A stretch of 37,176 nucleotides of DNA. Origin: Candidatus Omnitrophota bacterium (GTDB lineage: Bacteria > Hinthialibacterota > Hinthialibacteria > Hinthialibacterales > Hinthialibacteraceae). Location of the stretch: positions 1 through 37,176 of the forward strand of contig QZKN01000041.1 in the NCBI GenBank assembly GCA_003598175.1, in the 5' to 3' direction. The notes beneath the pieces were generated by a model. That model searched no databases. It was given only the letters and a program-made list of their open reading frames with translations, and had not been told where the DNA came from. The translations under genes and the position numbers were made by a program. This document shows positions 16,826-25,475 of this stretch, piece after piece (position 1 is the first letter of the stretch; each line of letters begins with the position of its first letter).

Positions 16826-17473
16826 ATGCGCCAACCAATGTATTTTTTCTTTTTGCTCATTGTTATTTCATTGCTTTTCCTCCACATCGGCTGCAGCGAC
16901 TCGCGGAATCCTGAAACGACTGGGGCGGCGAATCAAGCAGACAGAACTGTTGTTGATCCTTCACCACAACCATTGATATCGAAAAAAGAAGCGTCTCTGG
17001 TTTCCGCGGAGGTGGAAGGAAAACAGGTCAAAGCCGTCGCGGCGGATATTTCTCTCGATGACTTTCTCGAATTGATTCGCAATCGGCATGGGAAACCGCT
17101 TTTCGTGAATTTCTGGGCGACCTGGTGCGAACCTTGCGTTGAGGAAATGCCTCACATCGTCGAACTTTACGAGCAATTCAAGGAACAAGTGGATTTTATC
17201 GCGATTTCTGTCGATGGATTTACGGGAACAGCGGATCAGGTACCTGCAAAAATGGAGCAGCTGAAGATGAGTTTTCCCGTGAAAATTTTAAAAACCGACG
17301 ATCAGGATCACGCTATTAAAACCATCGATTCGGAATGGGCGGGTGAATTGCCCGTCACGTTTCTTTACAATACTGCCGGTGAAAAAGTCATAAAAATGAC
17401 CGGAAGCCAAAGCAAGGAAGAGTTCATCGCCGCCTTGAACAAAATACGGCCGGTGGAAGAACCGAAAAACTGA
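16826..17473 (+). CDS. TlpA-like thioredoxin lipoprotein
   Basis: The 215-residue protein has a short hydrophobic leader and a lipobox-like LHIGC (Cys at about residue 23), so it is probably lipid-anchored. A linker of about 50 residues precedes the thioredoxin fold: FVNFWATWCEPCVEEMPHIV (active site CEPC near 96-99), FIAISVDGF and LPVTFLYN with the cis-proline. The CEPC variant differs from the CGPC of its divergent neighbour, which should shift the redox potential. Probable role: membrane-attached periplasmic thiol reductase. ATG has AAGGAG about 10 bp upstream. Confidence 0.88.
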   Translation: MRQPMYFFFLLIVISLLFLHIGCSDSRNPETTGAANQADRTVVDPSPQPLISKKEASLVSAEVEGKQVKAVAADISLDDFLELIRNRHGKPLFVNFWATWCEPCVEEMPHIVELYEQFKEQVDFIAISVDGFTGTADQVPAKMEQLKMSFPVKILKTDDQDHAIKTIDSEWAGELPVTFLYNTAGEKVIKMTGSQSKEEFIAALNKIRPVEEPKN

Positions 17474-17547
17474 CGGCGCATATAACCTTTGGGTGAGTTA
17501 CCGATGCTTTCCATTCATCATTACATGCCGCTTCCACCGCGAACGCC

Positions 17548-17709
17548 TCACGCTTCCGTTGATTCATCCTCCATGCGATTCGGTTTCAATTGATCGGAGA
17601 TTTTGATTAATGCCCGTTTGATATCACGTAAATTATGGTTCATGCGTTCGACTTGAACGGCTAAGAATAAAATCAAAATCATCTGGAAAATCGATTGGAT
17701 ATCGTCCAT
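17548..17709 (-). CDS. Small membrane protein, hypothetical
   Basis: ATG at 17709 has GAGGAG 9 bp upstream; a longer reading from 17745 has no site. The 53 residues start MDDIQSIFQMILILFLAVQV, a single hydrophobic helix. A short amphipathic helix follows (ERMNHNLRDIKRALIKISDQ) and then a charged tail. It lies 70 bp after the stop of the O-antigen-ligase-like gene on the same strand. The shape resembles small membrane-bound accessory peptides; I do not recognise a family. Confidence 0.6.
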   Translation of the reverse strand: MDDIQSIFQMILILFLAVQVERMNHNLRDIKRALIKISDQLKPNRMEDESTEA

Positions 17710-17779
17710 AACCGGAATCTCCTCTACCCTTTTTTTACAGTTCATGGCCTATGCCGGATTCTGTGGAATGATAGACGTG

Positions 17780-19852
17780 TTAATGCCTTTTGTCAAACGG
17801 AGTATAATCTTTCGCTTGTATTCGTGACAGAGTCATGGCATCCGCCTGGTTTTGCACTTCGATTTGACGGATCAATTCCTTTGCCTTCTCCACCGATAAA
17901 TGTTCCGTTTGAAACGGACGTTTTTGCGATAGTTCGATCGCGCGCGTCATGCTTTGCCTAGCTTGCTCCAACTGCCCCAGCCAAAAATAACTTTGTCCGA
18001 GTAGAAAATAGTGATCGGGTAAAGTCGGATCCTGCAAAATGCACCGCTGAAACCACGGGATCGCCTTGCGAATGCAATTGTGCGTGAGAGTGGGAAACAC
18101 ATCCACTACCGCCGGCAGATAGCCTTGATTGCCGAGCAATCCCGCTTGTTTCAAGTAACTGATTCCGACATTCAACGCCGTGGAGGTAAAATCTTTTTGC
18201 AGGTGATCCAAATTCTGATAAGCCTCCTGCGCCTGCTGATAATCCATCGCATTATAATACGCCAAACCCATCCAAAAATGAGATTGTACCCGGTCGGGAG
18301 CCAGCCGTTCCCCTTTATGCAAGACGACCAAGGCGTCCTGCAGCCGTTCGCGATTGAAAACGATCGTTTGTTGCGATTGAACCTGCGCCAATTCATTGCA
18401 GCCGACTCGAATCAGATAGTCGCCGACATAATTGCAGGTTGCCGGGATCACAAGCAATGGCGCAAACAGGGGAAGTACAACCAGGCAAACCTTCCGGATT
18501 CGGCCCAGCTGTTTCCCCCCGGAGAACCGTTGGGATTCGGCGTAACCGGCCGCAAGACCCAATATAGACCATAACAAAAACGCGGTCGGCGTATGGCGCA
18601 ACGTAACCGTGAATAGATTGTGGATGAGAATCCCGACCATGCCGCACCATAATCCAATCAATATCAGATTTTCACGGGAACGACACTGCATGACGGTTTT
18701 CCAGATTTTCAACGTAACCAGCGCAATTACGAGCAGATAAAAAAACAAACCCACGAGTCCGGTTTCCGCGGCGATTTCCAAATATTCATTGTGCGCGTGG
18801 TCCACATAAAATTCTTTAAAGGGCAGATACGTGGACAACTCATCCGATCGGAATTGTGGAAATTGAATGGCAAACGTGCCAATGCCAAAACCGAAAAGCG
18901 GTTTTTCGGCGATCATGGCCAACGCCGCGCGATAAAAAAACGGACGTTCAACAAACGATGAACCTTCGCCCAATTGCGCCAACCGATAAAAAGCCGCCGT
19001 GACTTCCTCCCACAAAAGCGCCAACGCACTCACGCCTACAATCAGCATAAAAACAAGAAGCAGGATGGATGTTCGCAGACTGATGACCGGTTTCAATAAA
19101 ACCGGATCGCGAATCCAATTCACGTACGTCACCGATGCAAACAGAATCAAAAAAGTAACGAACGCGGCCACCCACCCCCCGCGGCTGTACGAAAAAATCA
19201 TGGCCGCGCATTGCACGAAAAAAAGGCACAACAACAATCGCCGCATCCCGCCTTCTCGAATCAACGCTGCCGTCAGCGTCAATGGCAGCAATGCAACGAG
19301 ATACCCCGCCAAAAAATCAGGATTTCCCAAGGACGCACATACACGAGAAACACCCATTCCCCACGCAAATTCCCCCCAATTGAAAAAATCATATCCACCG
19401 GCTTGAACGAGAGCATATCCGCTGACAATAAACGAGGTTACAAGAGTGATCAGCAGATACAAACGGAAAAACCGTTTTTGTTCCGCAGCCATCATCGTCG
19501 CGATGGCAAGCGTAATACACGCCAACCAACGCGCCAATTCATGAGCAGAGCGCGGATGCGGCGAAACAAACCAATACGAACACGCCAGATACAGCAGCAA
19601 GAGCGTCAATACCGCCACGATGCCGATTGGGAACGACCCCTTCGAGCGACTCGCCGATCGCGTCTCGTTCAAAAAGAACAAAGGAAGGCCGCACAACAAA
19701 TACGCGGCGGAAAATAGCAAAATCGTTTCCTTCATGACGATCGTGTCGGTGTTGAACGAGGTAAATACCAGCGGAATCAAAAAAACCGGCAACAGAAACA
19801 GCAACAGGCAAAGCAATTCGAGTGTGCGCGAAGGGGCGTTCCGTAGGTTCAC
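17780..19852 (-). CDS. O-antigen ligase/polymerase-like membrane protein with C-terminal TPR region
   Basis: The 690-residue protein starts at GTG 19852 (GGAGG 6 bp upstream) and overlaps the kinase stop codon by four bases. About ten to twelve hydrophobic segments fill residues 10-480. The Wzy/WaaL signature is present: GVSRVCASLGNPDFLAGYLV, then YSRGGWVAAFVTF, and GFGIGTFAIQFPQF followed by DHAHNEYLEIAAETGLVGLF. The C-terminal ~200 residues carry TPR-like helices (FWMGLAYYNAMDYQQAQEAY, HYFLLGQSYFWLGQLEQARQ). Such proteins polymerise or transfer lipid-linked glycans on the outer face of the inner membrane. Substrate unknown; other members glycosylate pilins, so that is an alternative. Confidence 0.87.
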   Translation of the reverse strand: MNLRNAPSRTLELLCLLLFLLPVFLIPLVFTSFNTDTIVMKETILLFSAAYLLCGLPLFFLNETRSASRSKGSFPIGIVAVLTLLLLYLACSYWFVSPHPRSAHELARWLACITLAIATMMAAEQKRFFRLYLLITLVTSFIVSGYALVQAGGYDFFNWGEFAWGMGVSRVCASLGNPDFLAGYLVALLPLTLTAALIREGGMRRLLLCLFFVQCAAMIFSYSRGGWVAAFVTFLILFASVTYVNWIRDPVLLKPVISLRTSILLLVFMLIVGVSALALLWEEVTAAFYRLAQLGEGSSFVERPFFYRAALAMIAEKPLFGFGIGTFAIQFPQFRSDELSTYLPFKEFYVDHAHNEYLEIAAETGLVGLFFYLLVIALVTLKIWKTVMQCRSRENLILIGLWCGMVGILIHNLFTVTLRHTPTAFLLWSILGLAAGYAESQRFSGGKQLGRIRKVCLVVLPLFAPLLVIPATCNYVGDYLIRVGCNELAQVQSQQTIVFNRERLQDALVVLHKGERLAPDRVQSHFWMGLAYYNAMDYQQAQEAYQNLDHLQKDFTSTALNVGISYLKQAGLLGNQGYLPAVVDVFPTLTHNCIRKAIPWFQRCILQDPTLPDHYFLLGQSYFWLGQLEQARQSMTRAIELSQKRPFQTEHLSVEKAKELIRQIEVQNQADAMTLSRIQAKDYTPFDKRH

Positions 19853-21555
19853 GATTTCCCTCCGATCATTAAATATCCTTTCCGTTTTTTCTTTTCAGCG
19901 AGCGGAAAATGAATGGTAAACGTACTGCCTTGATCCGGCGCGCTTTTCACGCTGATGCGTCCTCCCTGGCTGTCCACGATATGTTTCACCACCGCCAATC
20001 CCAATCCGCTGCCGCCGGTTTTTCGGACTTTCGGATCGTCCACGCGATAGAATTTCTGAAAGATTTTTTCGTGCAACTCCGCCGCAATGCCGATGCCTTG
20101 ATCGGTTACGCTGATGAGGATTTCCTCGTTTGGGCGAAACGCCTTGATTTCAATCCTTCGCCCCGGATCGGAGTATTTCATCGCATTTGAAAACAGATTA
20201 TACAAGCACTGCTGCATGGCTTCCTTATCGCAGAGAATGGGCGGCAACTCCGACTCCACTTCCACGATCACCTCCATTTCGTTTCGTTGAAAATGGTATT
20301 GCATGACGTCCACGGATGCGAGCACGATCGACTCGACCTGATTTTCGGACAGGGAATAATGTTTCTTATTTTCCTCTATCTTTGAAAAATCAAGAATGTT
20401 ATTGATCAACAACGTCAGACGTTCGCTTTCCTTCGTGATGGCGTGCAAATATTCTTTTTGCTTTTCTTCATCCTTCATCCGCCCCATTTCCAGCGTTTCG
20501 GAAAACAGACGGATCAGGCCCAACGGCGTGCGCAGTTCGTGGGAGACGCGGGCGACGAAATCCGACCGCATTTCCGCAAGAATCAATTCCCGGTTGATAT
20601 TCCGCAGCGAACTCAACACGCCGAGAATCATGATCAAATTCGCGGCGGCGATCAGACAATAATAGACATTCTTTTCATAATTGGCGATTTCCATGATATC
20701 GCCGCCGGTTTCGGCGGAAAAATGAATCTGATACCACGGAAATTGCACGGGATTGAACACCCGCGGATAATACCGTTCACTTTCGTTTTGAATGCCGTTT
20801 TCGACGGGGACCTCCGCGACCCGCCGATTCAGCACGAAGTCCTCGATAAAAATCGGATATTGAATATCATATAAATCATACATGCGGCGAATGCATTCGC
20901 TGAAAAACGACTCGTTCAGAAACTCGAAATCAAACGTGAATCCGATGGTTTGAATCCAATGCGGCCGGCGCTCCTCCGCCTGCACCAGCATGAAGGCAAC
21001 CAATTCCCGCTCCACCAGGGTCGGATATTGTTCATCGGGATAGGAAAGAATGCGGCTGTCTTCCACGAGTTGTCTCTCGCCCACCGATTTTCGTTCCAGT
21101 TCGAGATTGTATTTCAACCAGCCGACGAACGCCGATTTGGCTTCATCGGTATAGATCCATTTTTCTTCTCTTTCTCCTTCCTCCTGATCCGCCATGCGTT
21201 CAAAAAAGTGAATGGTTCCACTCGAATCGGAGATAAAAATCCTGGACGCATAAGGGATTTCGGCGGACAAGCAATACGAGGCGTTTTCAATGTCGGCGGC
21301 GGAGGGGAGAAGAAGGGGCAATTGCTTGCCGACCGTATTGCTGAACGGAATCAGCACATCGGATTGGATTTTGTCCCACGTTCGGTGCCGCACGCTTTGC
21401 ACCAGTCGATTGACAGAATCGTTGATGCTTTCTTCGTAGCGAGTTTCCACTCCGCCAACCATCAGCAATCCCAAATATGTGAGGAGCCCCGCAGGCAATA
21501 ACAACGCCAGCGGCGCGGTGATCAGGAAACGTATGCGAGGCGTAATCGCGTTCAT
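19849..21555 (-). CDS. Membrane sensor histidine kinase
   Basis: The 568-residue protein has a transmembrane segment at about residues 10-34, a large periplasmic sensor region (about 35-297, no family recognised) and a second segment at about 298-317. HisKA follows with phospho-acceptor H339 in FVARVSHELRTPLGL. The ATPase domain has N box YNLFSNAMKYSDP (about 452-464), DQGIGI (485-490) and GGSGLGL (514-520). It lies between yicC (18 bp upstream) and the glycan ligase-like gene (four-base overlap), so it is probably translationally coupled to the latter. No response regulator is encoded within the window, so its partner is elsewhere. Confidence 0.93.
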   Translation of the reverse strand: MNAITPRIRFLITAPLALLLPAGLLTYLGLLMVGGVETRYEESINDSVNRLVQSVRHRTWDKIQSDVLIPFSNTVGKQLPLLLPSAADIENASYCLSAEIPYASRIFISDSSGTIHFFERMADQEEGEREEKWIYTDEAKSAFVGWLKYNLELERKSVGERQLVEDSRILSYPDEQYPTLVERELVAFMLVQAEERRPHWIQTIGFTFDFEFLNESFFSECIRRMYDLYDIQYPIFIEDFVLNRRVAEVPVENGIQNESERYYPRVFNPVQFPWYQIHFSAETGGDIMEIANYEKNVYYCLIAAANLIMILGVLSSLRNINRELILAEMRSDFVARVSHELRTPLGLIRLFSETLEMGRMKDEEKQKEYLHAITKESERLTLLINNILDFSKIEENKKHYSLSENQVESIVLASVDVMQYHFQRNEMEVIVEVESELPPILCDKEAMQQCLYNLFSNAMKYSDPGRRIEIKAFRPNEEILISVTDQGIGIAAELHEKIFQKFYRVDDPKVRKTGGSGLGLAVVKHIVDSQGGRISVKSAPDQGSTFTIHFPLAEKKKRKGYLMIGGKS

Positions 21556-21573
21556 CCACTTTCCATACAGCGG

Positions 21574-22470
21574 TTATTCCACGTTTTGCACCTGTTCGCG
21601 AATCTGCTCCACCGTTCCTTTCATCTCCAACACGATTTTCACCAAATCGGTCGATGCGCTTTTCGATCCCATCGTGTTGATCTCTCGAAACATTTCCTGG
21701 CAAAGAAAATCAAGGCGGCGTCCTACGGCTTTGTAGGGGTCTTCCGCCGCATTTTCTTCCACGATCTCGCGAAATTGGGCAATGTGGCTTTGCAAACGGA
21801 CGATTTCTTCCTGAATGTCCGAGCGATCGGCGTAAAACGCCACTTCCTGTGCGATGCGATTGGGATCCAAATCGATGGCCTGATTCCATTCGGCAATACG
21901 ATCGAGCAGTTTTTCGCGGTATTCTTGAATCACAATATTCCGAAATTTATCAATTTCGTAATTACAACGTTCGAGACGAGTTAACAGCTTTTCCAATTCG
22001 ATTTTCTGCCGCGCGCCTTCATTTTGCTTCATTTTCACCAACCGCTGAATCGCCCGTTGAAAAACAGGTTCCAGCCGGCTCCACGTGGCTTCGATAGGGA
22101 GATCCGCTTCCTCCACGTCCAGGACTCCGCTCAAGGTAAGAAAAAATTCGGTTTTGGGTTCGAATTTCAAGCCGAGGGCGTCGGATATGGTTTTTGCCGC
22201 AAGCATATATTTACGCGCGTTTTCGGGATTGGGATGAATCAGTTCCTCCGGCGACAGAATGCCGTCTCCGCGCAGATAGATTTCGAGGCGTCCGCGTCGA
22301 ATGTGAGCCTGCAGACACTCCCGCGCCGGAATTTCCAACATCGTCAGCGAACGTGGGGCATGAAAATGAACATCGAATCCTTTATGATTCAACGCCTTGA
22401 TTTCGATGATCACGTTCCCGTCTTCCACCGGTTCCCGCAAGCTGCAATATCCCGTCATGCTTTGGATCAT
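21574..22470 (-). CDS. yicC: YicC-family endoribonuclease
   Basis: The 298-residue protein is full length for YicC and starts MIQSMTGY, the family's signature opening. Further hallmarks are IEIKALNHKGFDVHFHAPRS, IRRGRLEIYL, RIAQEVAFYADRSDIQEEIV with RLQSHIAQF, and GRRLDFLCQEMFREINTMGS with KSASTDLVKIVLEMKGTVEQ. YicC is a conserved RNA endonuclease involved in RNA turnover. It is the first gene of a four-gene run with the sensor kinase, glycan ligase-like protein and small membrane protein. Confidence 0.95.
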   Translation of the reverse strand: MIQSMTGYCSLREPVEDGNVIIEIKALNHKGFDVHFHAPRSLTMLEIPARECLQAHIRRGRLEIYLRGDGILSPEELIHPNPENARKYMLAAKTISDALGLKFEPKTEFFLTLSGVLDVEEADLPIEATWSRLEPVFQRAIQRLVKMKQNEGARQKIELEKLLTRLERCNYEIDKFRNIVIQEYREKLLDRIAEWNQAIDLDPNRIAQEVAFYADRSDIQEEIVRLQSHIAQFREIVEENAAEDPYKAVGRRLDFLCQEMFREINTMGSKSASTDLVKIVLEMKGTVEQIREQVQNVE

Positions 22471-22722
22471 GGATTTTTCACCCTATCCTATCTGATTCCA
22501 TCGGATTGGCCCGCTTGACCAACCGCTGTAAATATCCTATGGTAGCCTGTTTCCGGCAAGTTGAGCAGAGCTAATGCACTCGAATAGTTGATTTTACTGT
22601 TCGCATCGCATCGGTGGATTCCATCATCCTCCAAGTTGCGGGACCTGCAACGAATCAGAGCCTTTCATCTGACGTTTGCATTGCTCCGCGAATAAACCAT
22701 TTACAATTGAAAGGGTAATACA

Positions 22723-23583
22723 ATGACCAATGCGCGCATAGGAATCATAGGCGGATCAGGCGTCTATGATTTGGATGGCGTCGAGTATCACGAGAAAGTG
22801 GATATGTGGACGCCATACGGTTCGCCATCCGATCATCTTCGTTTGGGCCGTTTTGCGGGACGTGAACTCGTCTTTCTCCCCCGTCACGGACGTACACATA
22901 AATTCAATCCCACTCACGTACCGTATGCGGCGAATATTTATGCGATGAAAAAGATGAACGTGGAGTGGATTCTCTCCGTCAACGCCGTCGGCAGTTTACG
23001 GTTGGAAATGAAACCGCAGGATTTCGTGATCCCCGATCAACTCATTGATCGGACGAAAAGCCGTATCAATACGTTTTTTGATCCCATCGCCGTGCATGTC
23101 GGTTTCGCCGATCCGTTTTGTTCTCCGCTCCGCCAGATTTTGATTGCAAGCTGCCGGGAATGCAAAATCGACGTTCACGAGAAGGGAACCTACGTTTGTA
23201 TGGAAGGCCCGGCATTCTCGACCCGGGCGGAATCCAACCTGTATCGCAGTTGGAACGCGGATTTGATCGGTATGACCGCCTTGCCGGAAGCCAAACTGGC
23301 CCGCGAAGCGGAAATCTGTTACGGCATCGTCGCCGCCGTGACCGATTACGACTGCTGGCACGAAGAAAACGTCGAAATTGAGATGGTTATCCAAAATTTA
23401 AAGAAAAACTCAGAAAATTTGAAACGGCTCATCAAAACCGCGATCCCAAAAATTCCCGAGCGGCGGGAACCGAAAGCCTGCGAATGCGTCAATGCCATGC
23501 AAAACGCCGTATTGACGCAACCGGAGGATTTTCCAAAGGATCGTCGGGAAGTATTCGAGTTTTTTATGAGTAAATATCGGTAA
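22723..23583 (+). CDS. mtnP: S-methyl-5'-thioadenosine phosphorylase
   Basis: The 286-residue protein is close to the usual MTAP length. It shows GIIGGSGVYD at the start, PRHGRTHKFNPTHVPYAANI, YVCMEGPAFSTRAES and, near 220, TDYDCWHEE. The DxD in that last motif favours adenine-containing substrates (MTA) over 6-oxopurines. The reaction is MTA plus phosphate to adenine and 5-methylthioribose-1-phosphate, in methionine salvage. ATG has AAAGGG 7 bp upstream. The 252 bp upstream hold a short GTTGC..GCAAC inverted repeat but nothing I can call a SAM riboswitch. It ends 36 bp before the kinase-GNAT gene, probably the same transcript. Confidence 0.93.
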   Translation: MTNARIGIIGGSGVYDLDGVEYHEKVDMWTPYGSPSDHLRLGRFAGRELVFLPRHGRTHKFNPTHVPYAANIYAMKKMNVEWILSVNAVGSLRLEMKPQDFVIPDQLIDRTKSRINTFFDPIAVHVGFADPFCSPLRQILIASCRECKIDVHEKGTYVCMEGPAFSTRAESNLYRSWNADLIGMTALPEAKLAREAEICYGIVAAVTDYDCWHEENVEIEMVIQNLKKNSENLKRLIKTAIPKIPERREPKACECVNAMQNAVLTQPEDFPKDRREVFEFFMSKYR

Positions 23584-23619
23584 TTCCTTTCATTACTTCA
23601 TGCAATAGGATAAAAACAG

Positions 23620-25086
23620 ATGAATGAATCATCGAAAAATCCTTTTTTTGCCGCCGGATTGACGCTGAAAACAGATAAGAAATATTTGCCTTTGATCACC
23701 GGTTTGATTCGTGAATACGCCGCCGTCGAAGGTTTGCGGAAAGACGAAATCCGGCAGTTGGAATTGGTGACGGAAGAAGCCTGCCTCAACGTCATCGATC
23801 ATGCGTTCGAAGGGCGGAACGACGTCACGTTCGATATTCTTATTGAACGACGTCCGGGACAGTTCGTCATCGCCGTCGAAGATCAAGGCTTGCCGTTCGA
23901 TTGGCAAAAAACCGAAAGCGGCGAAGGCTCCGGTTTCGGTTTTCTTTTTATGAAAACCTATACGGACGAATTTCGCTTTCTCAATCAGGGCCGAACCGGC
24001 AAGCGCCTGGAAATGATCAAGCATTTTCGGCGGCAGGAAACCGGCGAATGCCTGATGGACGCGATGCTCCCCGCCGATGGAGAAAAAGCGCCGCCGGATG
24101 CGGCGGTTACGATACGCTATTTACATGCGCATGAAGGATTTTCATTGGCGCGATGCATGTTTCGAACCTATGGCTATACGTACGCGGAACATGTGTATTT
24201 TCCTGAGCGCATACGCGAGTTGTTGGAAAGCGGATTGCAGCAGTCGCTCGTGGGTTTGTCGCCGGAAGGAGAGGTCATCGCTCATGTGGCCATGATGAAG
24301 GATCGCGTGGATGCCAAAGTCGCGGAAATCGGACAAGCGGCGGTCGATCCCCGGTATCGTGGACGCGGATTGTTTGAAAAAATGAAAGGGCAAATTGTCA
24401 ACGATGCGCGCGCCGCGGGAATTTATGGGCTGTATAGTGAATCGATCACCGCTCATCCTTACACACAAAAAGGAAATCACGCTTTGGGAGCGACAGAAAC
24501 CGGCTTCATGCTGGCTTTCGCGCCGCAGCGGTTTTTTATCAAACAAATCGATGAACGGCAATTACAGCGGTTATCGACGGTGCTGTTTTATTTACGCGTC
24601 AACGACGAACCCGAACGTACGATCTATCTGCCTTTTCATCATAAATCCATCCTGCAGCGGATTTACGAAATTGGAAAGTTTCGCCGAACGTTCATTCCAT
24701 CGCCCCCCCTCAATCCCGACATGTCGTCGAACACGAGAATCGATGTAAAAGTCAACTCGGATTGCGGATTCGCTTTCTTTAAGGTATTTGAATTCGGCCA
24801 GGACATCGCGGATGTGGTGCGCGTGCGTTTGCGGGAACTGTGCGTCAACAAAATCGAATCCATTTACATCGATTTGCCTCTTTCGAATCCGGCCACGGCG
24901 GTGTATTGCGCCTCGTTGGAAATGTTGGGATTCTTTTTCAGCGGGATTATTCCGGAATTGTTCGACGGCGATGTACTTCGGCTGCAATATTTGAACAACG
25001 TTGACATCGATCCGGAAAAAGTAGTGGTTTATTCCGATTTCGGCAAAGAATTGTTCCACTATGTTTTACAAGCGAAGGGAAATTGA
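23620..25086 (+). CDS. Fusion of RsbW-like anti-sigma kinase domain and GNAT acetyltransferase
   Basis: The 488-residue protein has a GHKL-type ATPase domain (about 10-140) like RsbW/SpoIIAB. Its N box is ELVTEEACLNVIDHAFEG, its G1 box VEDQGLPFD (87-94) and its G2 box GEGSGFGFLFMKTYTDE (101-117). A linker follows, then a GNAT domain (about 162-300) with acetyl-CoA loop VDPRYRGRGLFEKM (242-255). The last ~180 residues are a third region (VSTVLFYLRV-like strands, ASLEMLGFFFSGIIPEL) resembling a second, weaker acetyltransferase-like half. RsbW domains bind anti-anti-sigma STAS proteins; a STAS gene lies at 33316. The fusion suggests that acetylation or acyl-CoA sensing is tied to partner switching. 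Confidence 0.85.
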   Translation: MNESSKNPFFAAGLTLKTDKKYLPLITGLIREYAAVEGLRKDEIRQLELVTEEACLNVIDHAFEGRNDVTFDILIERRPGQFVIAVEDQGLPFDWQKTESGEGSGFGFLFMKTYTDEFRFLNQGRTGKRLEMIKHFRRQETGECLMDAMLPADGEKAPPDAAVTIRYLHAHEGFSLARCMFRTYGYTYAEHVYFPERIRELLESGLQQSLVGLSPEGEVIAHVAMMKDRVDAKVAEIGQAAVDPRYRGRGLFEKMKGQIVNDARAAGIYGLYSESITAHPYTQKGNHALGATETGFMLAFAPQRFFIKQIDERQLQRLSTVLFYLRVNDEPERTIYLPFHHKSILQRIYEIGKFRRTFIPSPPLNPDMSSNTRIDVKVNSDCGFAFFKVFEFGQDIADVVRVRLRELCVNKIESIYIDLPLSNPATAVYCASLEMLGFFFSGIIPELFDGDVLRLQYLNNVDIDPEKVVVYSDFGKELFHYVLQAKGN

Positions 25087-25170
25087 TCAACTCACCTTAC
25101 TCATACTCTCCATTATCCTCCATCAAAACATGATTACTACTACCATTATTAGAAATTGTCTTTGTCTTAT

Positions 25171-25339
25171 ACCCCAACGGGGTAATAGAAGATAGCCAGT
25201 GGGCAACGCCCCTGGTTACGATAAAATACAAAAAAGTCAATCCACGAACATTCTTCAGCCCCTTCAGGGCTTGGGAATACTATACAATATTTCCAGGGGC
25301 GTTGCCCGCTGGCTATCCTCTTATACCCCTTTGGGGTAT
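25171..25339. mobile_element. Non-autonomous REP-type inverted element (no transposase)
   Basis: ACCCC-AAC-GGGGT at 25171-25183 and ATACCCC-TTT-GGGGTAT at 25323-25339 form the ends. Just inside are CCAGTGGGCAACGCCCCTGG (25196-25215) and its reverse complement with C for T (25293-25312). AGCCC-CTTCA-GGGCT lies between them. The order of hairpins matches the transposase-bearing element at 54-498, but the centre contains no coding sequence. It occupies the 389-bp gap 25087-25475, where no gene is seen. Confidence 0.72.
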
Positions 25340-25475
25340 ATCTTTCACGAACTTGTGAGAAATAGTTTACCTCTATAAAGAAATGAAAATTTCTGCTTTC
25401 ATGGACCATAAAAAATCCTATCTAACTTTTCATCTTTTGAGCAAGGTGAGTTACTAATCCTTAATACTTTTCAAC

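Noticed and set aside
22471-22722. SAM-type riboswitch upstream of mtnP
   Set aside because: I looked for SAM-I/II/III core motifs and found none; only a short GTTGC..GCAAC inverted repeat is present.
25167-25409. 80-residue minus-strand frame over the REP element
   Set aside because: Its content is the translated hairpins of the repeat; no coding evidence.
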